Origin: Hydnum rufescens UP504
Lineage: Eukaryota > Basidiomycota > Agaricomycetes > Cantharellales > Hydnaceae
Direction: 5' to 3'
Assembly (NCBI GenBank): GCA_014904985.1
Contig: MU129174.1
Location: forward strand, 7,742-66,161
DNA length: 58,420 nt
Shown: positions 1-10,544 of the stretch, one piece after another
Layout of the letters: the number at the start of each line of letters is the position of its first letter
Position numbering within the stretch: the stretch's first letter is position 1
Position numbers and translations under genes: made by a program
Notes under the pieces: generated by a model
What the model was told of the DNA's origin: nothing
The model's input: the letters and a program-made list of their open reading frames with translations, nothing else
The model's database searches: none

Positions 1-881
1 AAAGAGAGAGATAAAATTCGAAGTATAAAACTTGCAGGAGATTTCTTGGTTTGAAGGGTGGAAATGGTGGTAATTACACAAGGAAAGGTGACTCAGGCTC
101 AGTTGTATAAGTCAGGAAAAGATAAAAGACATTGCAAGGGCTGCAATTAAAAGTGTTCACCATCTGTGGAAGATAAAAACATCCAGTATCAGAAAATGCG
201 AATATCCATTGATCCCAGCCATTGGAATGATCATGTGACCTATTACGAAATCAATTATGGCTACACACAGAAATCGAATTCGTTCTATAACTCCGTCAGT
301 TTTGATCGGAGAGGTACGCCCATATAACTCTCGGAAAGCCATGATTCATACCTTTCGAATGGTACCAAACACAAGTCAAACGGACCAGAAATGCACTCTC
401 CAGACCAATATTACTGTCAAAATCCAGGATTTTCAGTAAAAAACGAATTTCTCCGTCAGTTCGCATCCAATCCTCTCGGAACAACTGCGCCTACAAAGAT
501 ATAAAAAATCCGCATCCAGCGGTACTGAGCACGCGAAGAACAGATCAAAACTGAACTCTACAGAATGATATTACTATCAGAATCAACACCCATCAGTAAA
601 AAACGAATTTCTCTGTCAGTTTACACCGGATCTGCTCGGAACCACCGTGCCCAGAAAGCTGTTAAAAGTCCGCATCGAATGATACCAAGAACATCTATTA
701 CGGATGCAAACTGTTGTTTCTGCATTGAATCCCATCCCATGCACTTGTCCCCATTATCAACCAGCAACAAAAACATCTTAACCACTGGACTACAAACAAA
801 TTAATCTCCAAGAACTCGGAAATATCCTTTGATTTCATCTCCCATTGCCACAAATAACTTCTAGAACCTCACAGATAAGAA

Positions 882-1023
882 AGATAACACCCCATGACTA
901 CCCTTTTGTTCTGTTTATGAATGACTCACCTATCTTGCAACCACTTTATGAAAGATAACACCTTCTTAGCAACCCTTTTGTTCTGTTTATGAATGACTCA
1001 CCTATCATGCAACCACCTTATGA
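882..1023 (+). repeat. Two 71 bp tandem repeats in LTR A carrying TGACTCA
   Basis: Two adjacent copies start with AAGATAACACC and share CCCTTTTGTTCTGTTTATGA followed by ATGACTCACCTATC. Each contains one perfect Gcn4/AP-1 type TGACTCA site. A partial third repeat follows with another site at 1025-1031. Repeated activator sites 100-230 bp before a TATA box look like an LTR enhancer. Confidence 0.7.
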
Positions 1024-1115
1024 ATGACTCACCCTCCTTGACAACCCTATTGTTCTCACATATGACTCACTTAGGAGTGAGTCATATTCTTTAAACACAG
1101 CCACCTTCAGAAAGG

Positions 1116-1122
1116 TATAAAA
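1116..1122 (+). promoter_or_regulatory. TATA box of LTR A
   Basis: TATAAAA lies about 35 bp downstream of the last TGAGTCA site and upstream of a pyrimidine-rich stretch. This is the expected U3/R arrangement of an LTR promoter. It is the best candidate start of transcription for the left LTR A. Confidence 0.55.
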
Positions 1123-1731
1123 GCTGGTAGAATTTCCTGTATCCCCCCATCATCTTCTCACTACTGGAATATACTACTGTCTACAAATCTGCTTGCATCT
1201 TAAGAGAGTACTGATCTAAAGCCATCTGGAGCTAAGTCATATACAAGGTTGTTAAGACTAAGTCACTGGAAGCCCTCTACGCAAAATACTGAGCCAAGGA
1301 TAGTTGCAGGACCTAAGGTTAGAGTTGCTGGACATCCAAGGAAAGGCGAGTGAAAACAAAGTTAAGTCAGAAGAAGAGAGAAACACATTGACATACTAAA
1401 TCAAGCTTAAACTAGTCTAGAGTCCTCTTTAGAATCCGCATTTTGATCAGGAGGACACAAATAGGTACCCACAGATAGCAGTAAACAGTTCAACACAACA
1501 CGTATAAGCCTTTCACAAGCATCCCACGATATATCATTGACTATAGCTAGTCCATATCACAATCTTATCCTCCACTGAATACCATACCTAACTTGTTAGA
1601 GAGTGATCAACCATCAGAGCGAACCAGCCCATTGAATAAAAACAGAAATACAGTCTCCCATCTACACACTGGCAGAACCAGAGTTTGATTTGACAGTCAT
1701 CGGAGCTCCCAATCCTTCTTCTATAGCAGTT

Positions 1732-2048
1732 GTTCTGAGGGGATTGGATGTGAACTGAGGGAGAAATTCGTTTTTTACTGAAAATCTCGGATTTTGATAG
1801 TAAAATTGGCCTGGAGAGTGCATTTTGGTCCATTCAACTTGTGTTTGGTACTGTTCGAAAGGTATGAATCATAGCTTTCTAAGTGTTATATGGGCATACC
1901 TCTCCGATCAAAACTGATAGAGCAATTGAACAAACTCTGTTTTCATGCATAGCCGTAATTAATTTCATAATAGGTCACATGATCATTCCAATGGCTGGGA
2001 TCAATGGATATTCACATTTTCTGATACTGGATGTTTTTATCTTCCACA
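1732..2048 (-). repeat. Inverted 5' fragment of LTR family A
   Basis: This piece matches the reverse complement of 157-470 and the direct sequence of 55435-55757, ending at the same CTTCCACA boundary. It sits immediately after the left LTR A in the opposite orientation, so the two form an imperfect inverted pair. It is a truncated second insertion or the product of a rearrangement. Confidence 0.6.
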
Positions 2049-2145
2049 GCACAACCCCAGGTGCCCCCCCAGTCACCTCCTCCTCAGCCTCACCCCCATC
2101 TGCACAAGAAGGCAAACCCTTTGACTCAGGCAATGCAACACATTG

Positions 2146-2846
2146 TCACCTGGAAGCCCACAAAGGCTCCTCATCACCCTTGGCACCCTGCTTCAAGTGC
2201 CAATGGTTCACTGGCACCAGGGAGCACTTCCTGTTCCACTTGGTGCATGCCTGACAGCAGAACTGGGGACTGGACACACACAGGGGCTCTTCCCCCTTCT
2301 TGCCACCTGCCACCCACTGAGCATGCACAGACATGCACCAATCACACTACAAACCCACATCAGCAACATCACAACTTCAAAAAAAATTTTACTCACCATC
2401 GACAACCCTCATCATCACTCAAAACCATAGGTGCATCTTTCAATGCACCCCTTGGCACCTCTGCCTTGGCTGCATGCCAAGCAGCTTCCTCAGCCTCATG
2501 CTTTGCCTCAGCATCAAGATGATGTGCCTCTTCCAACATGACCATCACCACCTCCTCTTGGGCATGTTGAATGCCCATGTCATTCTCAATCTGCTCAACA
2601 CACAGACGCCAACCCACAAGCTCTGCCCCATCTCAGGCATGAGAGGCAAAACCTCGGGCATCTGACCTTGCAGATGCACCTGCTGCTTTACTACAAATCA
2701 GCAAAACATGCAGAAAAATGAGAATTTTCCTCACTCACCTCCCACTTCACCAACTTGACCTTTGCAGTTGCAACTGCCTCCTCAGTCTGGAGGATCTCCA
2801 TTGCCGCCTTTGTCTTGATCAAAGCAAGGATGGCTTCGTCGGCCAT
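2146..2846 (-). pseudogene. Broken three-exon coiled-coil / Cys-rich protein, unrecognised
   Basis: On the minus strand an ATG at 2846 opens exon 1 (2739-2846, 36 codons, starting MADEAILALIKTKAAMEILQ), ending exactly at a GTGAGT donor. After a short intron the next exon gives a helical, Ala/Glu-rich stretch (ENDMGIQHAQEEVV, then EAKHEAEEAAWHAAKAE), reached only through a 1 nt frame change near 2630, and ends at another GTGAGT donor near 2404. A last open segment (2146-2334) contains FCCQACTKWNRKCS, a closely spaced Cys pattern that may bind zinc. The reading frames at the last junction do not join, so at least one indel is present. A minus-strand TATA-like box lies at about 2893-2901. Function is unknown; similar coiled-coil plus Cys-pair proteins occur in agaricomycete repeats, but this is inference. 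Confidence 0.4.
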
Positions 2847-2892
2847 ATCAATGATGATGGTACAGAATCAGAAGCAATTGCAACAAACCTGT

Positions 2893-2901
2893 CCTTTATA
2901 G
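2893..2901 (-). promoter_or_regulatory. TATA-like box for the minus-strand gene at 2146-2846
   Basis: The minus strand reads ACTATAAAGGACAGG about 45 bp upstream of the ATG at 2846, a spacing usual for fungal core promoters. It supports the start chosen for the broken coiled-coil gene. Confidence 0.35.
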
Positions 2902-2980
2902 TAACTGTCACAGCAACTGCCAAAACTGCCAAAACTCCCACCTTGTAAAACTCGAGTTACATGCTTTGAGGGCTTTGCAC

Positions 2981-3490
2981 TCAAAGGGGGGTACTATTAT
3001 GAGTCATACACTTACATATGCAGAATAATCAAGCCAATTGCACCATCACATGACCTTCCCCCTCACCGCCATTGTGCCTTCCTCTTTCAGCATTTCCTAT
3101 TATATACATCCCTCCTTTATTCAACATCCCTTTATTCATAAACTCTTTTGATCTCTAGAAGTATAAGTAGTTACTTGATGTACACTCACTCTTTAGAAGA
3201 TCGAGAATATATTGTCAACCAATTGAATCATCCTTTTGTGATCTCAGTTATTGCTCACAACTCTCATCTTTAAACCTTTGCATATTAACTCTCAAGAAGC
3301 CAGTCTTCCTTGTACATACTCATCTCTTGTGACCTTACATGATTCCCACTTTGTGACTCTCTCATCAATCACCTTAAGGGCATTTCCTTGTATTCGACTC
3401 AATTATGTAATCATACCTCTCATCTCAAGTACAACCCTTAACATAGCTCTAGAGTCTCCAAAACAGCTGTCTGGTTTCCTGATGCTGACA
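2981..3490 (+). mobile_element. LTR family B with polypurine tract, probable 3' LTR
   Basis: A purine tract (AAAGGGGGG, about 2984-2992) precedes TGAGTCATAC at 3000, and the segment ends with CTGACA near 3490, giving TG...CA termini. A TATA-like TATTATATACATCCC occurs near 3105. The tract immediately upstream of the TG end is what is expected for a 3' LTR in plus orientation. The terminal 40 bp recur inverted at 30889-30930. The internal part of the element is missing; the sequence upstream is the unrelated minus-strand gene. Confidence 0.5.
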
Positions 3491-3750
3491 GCTTTCATAT
3501 GTGGGAATAACCTGGCATACCACCAGGCCTGTTGTTCCACTTTAATTTATTCCATCATGCCCTCACTCCTATGTGCTCAAAACATGGCTCTGTCTTGCCC
3601 AAACTAGACCCTCTTAGAATCAACTCATAGAATCCACACCCCCTTCACACACACCCTTCATAATACCCCACCCAACTTCAGATTAATTTTCAGGTACTGA
3701 CCCGTCATGTATTTGAACTGCTCTTGACCCCTTTATGGGAGCCTACGCGG
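3491..3750. other. Spacer without recognisable feature
   Basis: Between LTR B and the promoter at 3751 no coding signal or repeat was recognised. The sequence is AT-leaning with pyrimidine-rich runs. Confidence 0.3.
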
Positions 3751-3874
3751 TATATAAAAGAGAATTCCTCCTCTTCCTCCTCGATGGCTTCTTTCGGCAG
3801 TTCGCCTCCGCCCACTGCTTTTGCTCCGCTCTCAAGAGCATGTGGCGAAGGAGGAGATGAGGCCACAATTGCTG
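3751..3874 (+). pseudogene. Promoter plus orphan first exon, truncated by unit U1
   Basis: A textbook TATA box (TATATAAAAG, 3751-3760) is followed at 3784 by an ATG opening MASFGSSPPPTAFAPLSR and an acidic GEGGDEATIAA segment, which stops at a GTATGT donor near 3876. No second exon can be found: homology to the AMT/DUF6534 unit starts about 100 bp further on (near 3979). The remnant looks like the 5' end of a host gene whose body was displaced by the tandem array or lies outside the window. No family was recognised from 31 residues. Confidence 0.4.
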
Positions 3875-4288
3875 CGGTATGTATGAATATAATGCGGATT
3901 GCCCAGTGAGTGTAGGAATCAGCTCTGGGATAGTCCACAGGATCGAGAATTTGGTGTGGGAATTGTGGATGAATTTGAGTGAGTTGTGGACAAGATGGCC
4001 CCCTGCCCCACTCCCTTCAGGGTGACTTGAAACCTCCCAAACGGACCCCCAAAGCTACCTGCAATGCTTCGCCCAGGAAAATCTGCTTCTTTTTACTAGG
4101 CACTTATTCAGGCTGCTGGTTTTCGCAGTCGGATGATAACAAGATTGCTTGCTCACTTGGTGGCACAATTGCGGCGTCATTCTTTAACAGGAAGGATGAG
4201 ATTGGTCTACTTAAATAAGATAGCTATCCTCTCAAGCATGGAAATGCGTGGTCACCTGCAAGTGTTTGGACCACGTGACTGAGACGGG

Positions 4289-4298
4289 GTCACAGTGC
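4289..4298. repeat. Left target-site duplication of foldback element 1
   Basis: GTCACAGTGC abuts the left terminus (ACCTCAGGCC) and is repeated exactly at 8788-8797. The uninterrupted equivalents in U2 (near 16557-16566) and U3 (near 24349-24358) have a single related copy, confirming insertion. Confidence 0.85.
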
Positions 4299-4419
4299 AC
4301 CTCAGGCCCCCCATTTCGGCAACCTCCTTAGGTTGACTTCATCCTGTGCGGATGTCAACCTAACAAGGTAGGACTGAATGTGTACCTTTGTGGAGCTACA
4401 GTCAGAATGTTCCATATAA

Positions 4420-4665
4420 ATAAGTGTAGCTACACAACCTGAAGTGTAGCACCACCAGGGGTCCGGGGGTGGAGCCCCCGGGAGCTCAGGGGTAGTGTTG
4501 CTACATTTTTGAATTAGACTATTAGTGGAGCTACAGTTGTGTGCCTCAGGGTAGTGATGTAGCTACACCCTATAGAGTCCTTCAAATAGTGTAGCTACAT
4601 GGTTTCTACCTGATTTATTTAGTGTAGCTACATCTATGGTGAGCCATGAATATGTAGCCACATCC
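4420..4665. repeat. Subterminal TGTAGCTACA motif cluster, left arm
   Basis: Five or more copies or variants of the self-complementary motif TGTAGCTACA occur here, mirrored at 8420-8690. Clustered subterminal motifs are typical transposase-binding sites of DNA transposons. Confidence 0.5.
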
Positions 4666-4814
4666 ATGCCTTCAAAAAAAATGCAATGACAGCCTTAGCC
4701 GTAAGGTAAATTTATTACATAATTAATACTACCTAATGAACACATTATATAACTACCTACTAATCTATTACCTAATTATTTTACTACCTAATTGATTGTA
4801 TAATTATATAATTT

Positions 4815-4857
4815 AGATTGCATAACCGGCACCTCTGGCGCCGGTTATGCAAAGAGA
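4815..4857. repeat. Hairpin TTGCATAACCGG..CCGGTTATGCAA
   Basis: A perfect stem built on GCATAACCGG with a short CACCTCTGG-type centre; its mirror copy lies at about 8235-8271 in the other arm. It is one of several small hairpins nested in foldback element 1. Confidence 0.6.
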
Positions 4858-4937
4858 GGGGTCAGCCCACCCCACCCCATCAACTAGAGGGGTGGAGGCT
4901 GCGCAGATACCCAGAAACGATGCTTCCAGGACCCCCT

Positions 4938-5026
4938 TGTGTGGCATGGGGGAGGTAGCATGAACAATGCCGGCCCTTAGGCCAGCTCTGTTCATACTAC
5001 CTCCCCCATGCCACACAAGGGGGCCC
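4938..5026. repeat. Hairpin with CCCCCTTGTGTGGCATGGGG stem
   Basis: Arms of about 35 bp (CCCTTGTGTGGCATGGGGGA and its inverse) enclose a GCCGGCCCTTAGGCC-type centre. The mirror copy is at about 8066-8156. A nested stem of this size inside a larger palindrome suggests the element grew by hairpin duplication. Confidence 0.6.
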
Positions 5027-5083
5027 TGGGAGGTGCTGGAGGGGGTGGAGGCCCCTGGGGAGTGGGGAGGACCTGGGGGGATT

Positions 5084-5189
5084 CTATAATGGGAAGATGG
5101 CGGGTTAGTGAAGAAATCAAGAGGAGTGCAAAAAGAGTAGCCAGAGGCTGCTCTTTTTGCACTAAAGTAGCTATAAAATAGCAACATAC
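5084..5189 (-). other. Intron-like hairpin module, left arm of foldback 1
   Basis: Read on the minus strand: donor GTATGT at 5189, a hairpin GTGCAAAAAGAG.. (5127-5162), a branch-like CACTAAC, and acceptor TTATAG ending at 5084; 106 bp in all. A second hairpin, CCACACCCCAG..CTGGGGTGTGG, precedes the donor (about 5199-5223). The same order of parts is seen in every module of foldback 2. Confidence 0.55.
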
Positions 5190-7899
5190 CTAAGCACCAC
5201 ACCCCAGTCTATACTGGGGTGTGGACTGCTCCTGGGCTCTCAGTAGGATGGTGGTGGTGGTGTCACGCGAAACAAAACTTTCCGGCAATTGCCGGTAAAT
5301 TGAACCTGGGACTCAATGCCGGCAATTGCCCAGTTTCAAAGGCAAGCCACCTGCTGCTATGAAAAAGCCTAAATGCGGTAACTAGATAAACCCATATAAT
5401 AGGGTAGATTAGATAATACTGCATAATAACTTTGGATCATTTCTCATTACATAATACAGTGATTCCTATTTAAAAAAGCCTAAATGCAGAAATTGGATAA
5501 AGTACATCCAAACAAGGGGTGAGCAGACCATTCTGAAATTTGGTACATCATTAGAAAATATTTCTACACAGATTATATCAAAATTTCAGCCAAATTGGTC
5601 CAGGGGTTATGGAGATATAAGGCAAACAAGTCTGGACATTGATAATTTATTTCCTCCCTTTGCAGAATAGCTAGAGACTTTAAAATTTGCAAAAACTTAG
5701 ACAATATAATTTTCTAACCATGTGCCAAAAATCAGCCCAATCCATGCACTTTAAGGGAATGAACTCCCTTTTCAGGCAAAAAGAGAACAACAACTACCAT
5801 GAATGTTAAACACTTCAAATTACACCCAAAATAGGTGGAATAGGCTCATAATAGTATATCCCTGACTATATACAAAAATATAATGAATTGGATGTGTGGA
5901 AGTAGCTGAAATTGAGGGGGAGGGGGAAAAGATCAAAAGTGAATTACATAAGATGTACAGCAGGGGTGGCTCTTATATTACACCACTGAGTTAATACATA
6001 TATGGGGAGTGTACATGCCAGATATCAGCCCAACTGGACTCCATTTAGGCAGTGTTCCACAGGCCTCCCCCCTAAACAACAATTCCTCCCCCAGAGCCTT
6101 CTATTCATGTAATTCCCCTGAAAATGCACACTTGGGTCATCCAAACACATCTATAGCATTCCTCAAAATTTCAGATTTATGACTCCAGTGTTAGAGTCTC
6201 CATAATATTTTCAAGTTTCACTGAGATACACCCTCCAGTTGGGACACTTCCAGGGCTCCAATCACTCTGAATTTTTGCAGGTCACACCTGCTCATCATTT
6301 GAGGCTCAGCCCCACATTTTCAGCCCATTCTGAGCACTTTTGACATTTATCACATGACCAAGATCTTCCCCTCCCCCTGCTTCACTCAGTCCTCCAATTT
6401 GTGTGGACTTTGTTGCCATCTGTAGTAGTAGTGTGTGACAGTGCATGATTCAAATTTCAGGAGATTCCATGCAATATTGATTGAGCTATTCAAGAAACAT
6501 TCTAGATCAATTCAATTTGGGGTCAGAACAGCAGTATTTCCACTAAATACTGCTGTTCTGACCCCAAATTGAATTGATCTAGAATGTTTCTTGAATAACT
6601 CCATGAATATTGCATGGAATATTTTGAAATTTAAATCATACACTGTCACATACTACTACTACAAATGGCAACAAAGTCCATACAAATTAGAGGACTGAGT
6701 GAAGCAGGGGGAGGAGAAGATCTTGGTCATGTGACAGATTTCAAAAGTCCTCAGAATGGGCTGAAACTTTAGGGCTGAGCCTCAAATAGTGAGGAGGTGT
6801 GGCCTACAAAAAATCAGAGTGATTGGAGCTCTAGAAGTGTCCCAACTGGAGGGTGTATTTCAGTGAAACTTGAAAATATTATGGAGACTCTGGCACTGGA
6901 GTTATGAATCTGAAAATTTGAGGGATGCTATAAATGTATTTGGATGAACTAAGTGTGCATTTCCAAGGAAATTACATAGATGGAAGGCTCTGGGGAGGAA
7001 ATTGTTGTTTAGGGGGGAGGGCCTGTGGAACACTGCCTAAATGGAGTCCAGTTGGGCTGATATCTGGCATGTACACTCCCCATATATGTATTAACTCAGT
7101 GGTGTAATATAAGAGCCACCCCTGCTGTACATCTTATGTAATTCACTTTTGATCTTTTCCCCCCTCCCCCTCAATTTCAGCTACTTCCACACATCCAATT
7201 CATTATATTTTTGTATATAGTCAGGGATATACTATTATGAGCCTATTCCACCTATTTTGGGTGTAATTTGAAGTGTTTAACATTCATGGTAGCTTGTTGT
7301 TCTCTTTTTGCCTGAAAAGGGAGTTCATTCCCTTAAAGTGCATGGATTGGGCTGATTTTTGGCACATGGTTAGAAAATTATATTGTCTAAGTTTTTGCAA
7401 ATTTTAAAGTCTCTAGCTATTCTGCAAAGGGAGGAAATAAATTATCAATGTCCAGACTTGTTTGCCTTATATCTCCATAACCCCTGGACCAATTTGGCTG
7501 AAATTTTGATATAATCTGTGTAGAAATATTTTCTAATGATGTACCAAATTTCAGAATGGTCTGCTCGCCCCTTGTTTGGATGTACTTTATCCAATTTCTG
7601 CATTTAGGCTTTTTTAAATAGGAATCACTGTATTATGTAATGAGAAATGATCCAAAGTTATTATGCAGTATTATCTAATCTACCCTATTATATGGGTTTA
7701 TCTAGTTACCGCATTTAGGCTTTTTCATAGCAGCAGGTGGCTTGCCTTTGAAACTGGGCAATTGCCGGCATTGAGTCCCAGGTTCAATTTACCGGCAATT
7801 GCCGGAAAGTTTTTGTTTCGCGTGACACCACCACCACCATCTACTGAGAGCCCAGGAGCAGTCACCACACCCCAGTATAGACTGGGGTGTGGTGCTTAG

Positions 7900-8006
7900 G
7901 TATGTTGCTATTTTTATAGCTACTTTAGTGCAAAAAGAGCAGCCTCTGGCTACTCTTTTTGCACTCCTCTTGATTTCTTCACTAACCCGCCATCTTCCCA
8001 TTATAG
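7900..8006 (+). other. Intron-like hairpin module, right arm of foldback 1
   Basis: Plus-strand mirror of the module at 5084-5189: donor GTATGT (7900), hairpin at 7928-7964, branch-like TTCACTAACCC (about 7978-7988), acceptor TTATAG (8001-8006); 107 bp. It is preceded by the CACCACACCCCAG hairpin (7863-7893). The direction is outward from the palindrome centre. Confidence 0.55.
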
Positions 8007-8787
8007 AATCCCCCCAGGTCCTCCCCACTCCCCAGGGGCCTCCACCCCCTCCAGCACCTCCCAGGGCCCCCTTGTGTGGCATGGGGGAGGTAGTATGAAC
8101 AGAGCCGGCCTAAGGGCCGGCGTTGTTCATGCTACCTCCCCCATGCCACACAAGGGGGTCCTGGAAGCATCGTTTCTGGGTATCTGCGCAGCCTCCACCC
8201 CTCTAGTTGATGGGGTGGGGTGGGCTGACCCCTCTCTTTGCATAACCGGCGCCAGAGGTGCCGGTTATGCAATCTAAATTATATAATTATACAATCAATT
8301 AGGTAGTAAAATAATTAGGTAATAGATTAGTAGGTAGTTATATAATGTGTTCATTAGGTAGTATTAATTATGTAATAAATTTACCTTACGGCTAAGGCTG
8401 TCATTGCATTTTTTTTGAAGGCAAATCTGGCTATGTGTAGCTACACTGATCATCATACATAGATACTAATAATCAGGTAGAAACCATGTAGCTACACTAT
8501 TTGAAGGACTCTATAGGGTGTAGCTACATCACTACCCTGAGGCACACAACTGTAGCTCCACTAATAGTCTAATTCAAAAATGTAGCAACACTACCCCTGA
8601 GCTCCTGGGGGCTCCGCCCCCGGACCCCTGGTGGTGCTACACTTCAGGTTGTGTAGCTACACTTATTTATATGGAACATTCTGACTGTAGCTCCACAAAG
8701 GTACACATTCAGTCCTACCTTGTTAGGTTGACATCCGCACAGGATGAAGTCAACCTAAGGAGGTTGCCGAAATGGGGGGCCTGAGGT

Positions 8788-8797
8788 GTCACAGTGC
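8788..8797. repeat. Right target-site duplication of foldback element 1
   Basis: GTCACAGTGC, identical to 4289-4298, after which the U1 sequence resumes (GCCCTACTTTTGCTTTCACC), matching U3 at 24358 onward. Confidence 0.85.
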
Positions 8798-9579
8798 GCC
8801 CTACTTTTGCTTTCACCGCAGAGGTCAACATCTTCGCCCTCGCGTGTTGGGACCCACTGGTTCAGTGTCGGCCATTTAAGAGTCTCTTTTTTGATTGTTC
8901 CGTCTCTGTGCTGAAAAGAGAGCGAGGGATGACCGTCTTGTGCCATGTCTTGTGCAGTAACCAAGTCCTCATGCAGCCATGGAATGGACCGAGAGGGGGG
9001 AGACTCTCCTATTCGCTGTGACGCGACGCTCTTGGTTCTCTCCCCTAAGTACGTATTTCTCCTGTTACGCACACTCGCTTGGTCACCGAACGATTATTCC
9101 ACCTACATCTGTAGCAAACAAGAGCAGGAAGTTGTCGATAAGGGTCCTGGACATAGTACGGGTGCGTCTGAATGTGTGTGGTCCAGGGTATAGGGGTTAA
9201 GTCTGATGATGCTATTTGTGCGATCCCACAGAGAGAACAACTTCTTGTGTGGTCGCAATTCTCCTGGAAGCCTCGATCTCATTGTCTTCGGGGGTCCTAT
9301 GGTGTGCTACTTTTGGGACTCGATGTCCGAGTGACTGTTGCTTAAATGCCCTCTTCGTCGTTCTTCTTTTGAAATCGTACAATCTTCAGTCTTGAACGCC
9401 ACGCTCATGCACCCTGCGACATGTTAGTCAGGATTACTGAGGGAGGTGACTTGCGTTCCCATACTATGTGAGGACCAGGTTTGTAGGATTGGAATTCTTC
9501 GACGACCGCGCACGGGGGGCAGTCTTGACGCGCTGTTATGCGTGCCGTAGTGCGGCATTTTGGTTCCTGAAGATATTAT
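8798..9579. other. U1 left part, conserved in all units, no gene recognised
   Basis: The stretch is colinear with 16567-17365 (U2) and 24359-25129 (U3). Short open frames in each copy are interrupted at different points and resemble no known family. It lies just upstream of the AMT relic where the N-terminal half of a transporter would be expected, but no recognisable AMT N-terminal helices are seen. Confidence 0.35.
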
Positions 9580-10544
9580 ATCGAAACACACTTTTATGTT
9601 ATCGATTATTCTGGTGGATATGTGATTCACATTTCGTCGGGTACTGCTGGATTCATAGAGACGTAATGGATCGGACCCCGTTTGGACAACACAAACCTCA
9701 CAATATCCTCCTCGTCCTAGTGGGCCCCGGTATCTTCTGGAGTGATTGAAACGGATTTAATGGTGGGGATCCTTACGCTGCTAGCACTGATGCCAGTACC
9801 GCCGTCCTCAACACCAACATCGCTACCGCCATGTCAGCCTTGGTCTGGATTATGTGGGAGCCTTCCGTCCTTGGCGGAGTCAATGACATGATCACCAGTC
9901 TCGTTGCCATTGCCCCCGCTGCTGGTGTAGTTGCTGGCTGGGGTGCGATCGTTATCGGCATTGCGTTACGATGAATATCGCGGGAAAGAGGCTTTCTCTC
10001 TTCCACCACGCCGATGATACCTTGGGTGTCTTCCACACCCATTTGGTTGCTGGCGTTTGCGTTGGTTTCTTGGTCTAGATCTTGTCGACGTCGGAGGGTG
10101 ATGCTGCGTTCAATATAAGTAATCCCGTTAGGAGCATAGACGGGAATGGCAAACAGATCGGATGGTATGTATTCGTCGCGTTCATCGTTCCATTGTTGCT
10201 CTGCTTAGGATATTTGTATTGACGACTATACAGGCAACTTACTGGTGCTTGTTTTGTCATTGGATGGAACACTGTTTGGACGTCCCTGATCCTTCTGTTT
10301 ACCAAACATGTATTGCGCATGCCGCTACGCATGTCTGAGGTGGATCTGTTGATTGGTGACGACGCGACACACGGGTAAGTGGGTGTTGGTTTGTGTTGCA
10401 ATACTTTAAGGATTAACGCTTCATATCAACACAGGAAGACGCCTATTCATTCGACCATCCAGAGAAGCCCATCGACAGCGGAGGTGGAAAATCACCGCTG
10501 GTGGATACAAGCGATAGTAACGGACGGAAGTTGAAGGCGGTCTA
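9580..10544 (+). pseudogene. Ammonium transporter (Amt/Mep) relic, copy U1
   Basis: The translated pieces match the C-terminal half of Amt/Mep/Rh-family ammonium transporters: GYVIHISSGTAG-like, NGFNGGD-equivalent (here disrupted), [15 protein letters not shown], and [21 protein letters not shown] segments, then a short intron and a last exon (EDAYSFDHPEKPIDSGGG). Damage seen: a missing 21 bp segment around the MWDTIYYKK equivalent, a missing segment before TMNIAGK, an in-frame TAG after GFLV (shared with U3), and several frame changes. The N-terminal half including the first helices is absent. The family normally forms a trimeric membrane channel for ammonium uptake; this copy cannot encode one. 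Confidence 0.8.

Larger units (their letters stand above)
157..1731 (+). mobile_element. LTR family A, left copy (about 1.57 kb LTR plus possible leader)
   Basis: This segment is repeated, inverted, at 54118-55757; both copies share the outer boundary TGTGGAAGAT and the inner boundary CTTCTATAG. It carries a TATA box (1116-1122), six TGASTCA sites (89-95 just outside, then 922, 994, 1025, 1063, 1078) and two 71 bp direct repeats at about 882-1023. The start TG, the core promoter and the repeated upstream motifs fit an LTR in plus orientation. The stretch after about 1660 (CTGGCAGAACCAGAG) could be a primer-binding site and leader. No internal coding region follows; instead an inverted piece of the same repeat begins at 1732. 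Family (Gypsy or Copia) cannot be told. Confidence 0.6.
4299..8787. mobile_element. Foldback element 1: 4,489 bp near-perfect palindrome
   Basis: Two arms of about 2.24 kb run from ACCTCAGGCCCCCCATTTCGG at 4299 to its inverse ending at 8787, meeting at a 5 nt loop around 6540-6544. A 10 bp target duplication flanks it. Each arm has subterminal copies of TGTAGCTACA-like motifs (4420-4665 and 8420-8690), several nested hairpins and one intron-like module. No transposase is encoded; the ORFs present are palindrome shadows. Long inverted termini with a 9-11 bp duplication are typical of Mutator-like (MULE) elements, and foldback MULEs are known, so a non-autonomous foldback MULE is the best guess. 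Arm identity is high but not perfect, so it is not a simple sequence duplication artefact. Confidence 0.85.

Noticed and set aside
4813..8277. Open frames 4813-5202 (minus), 7663-8082 and 8074-8277 (both strands) as genes
   Set aside because: They lie within foldback 1, are mirror images of each other, and consist of hairpin sequence; no start context or homology.
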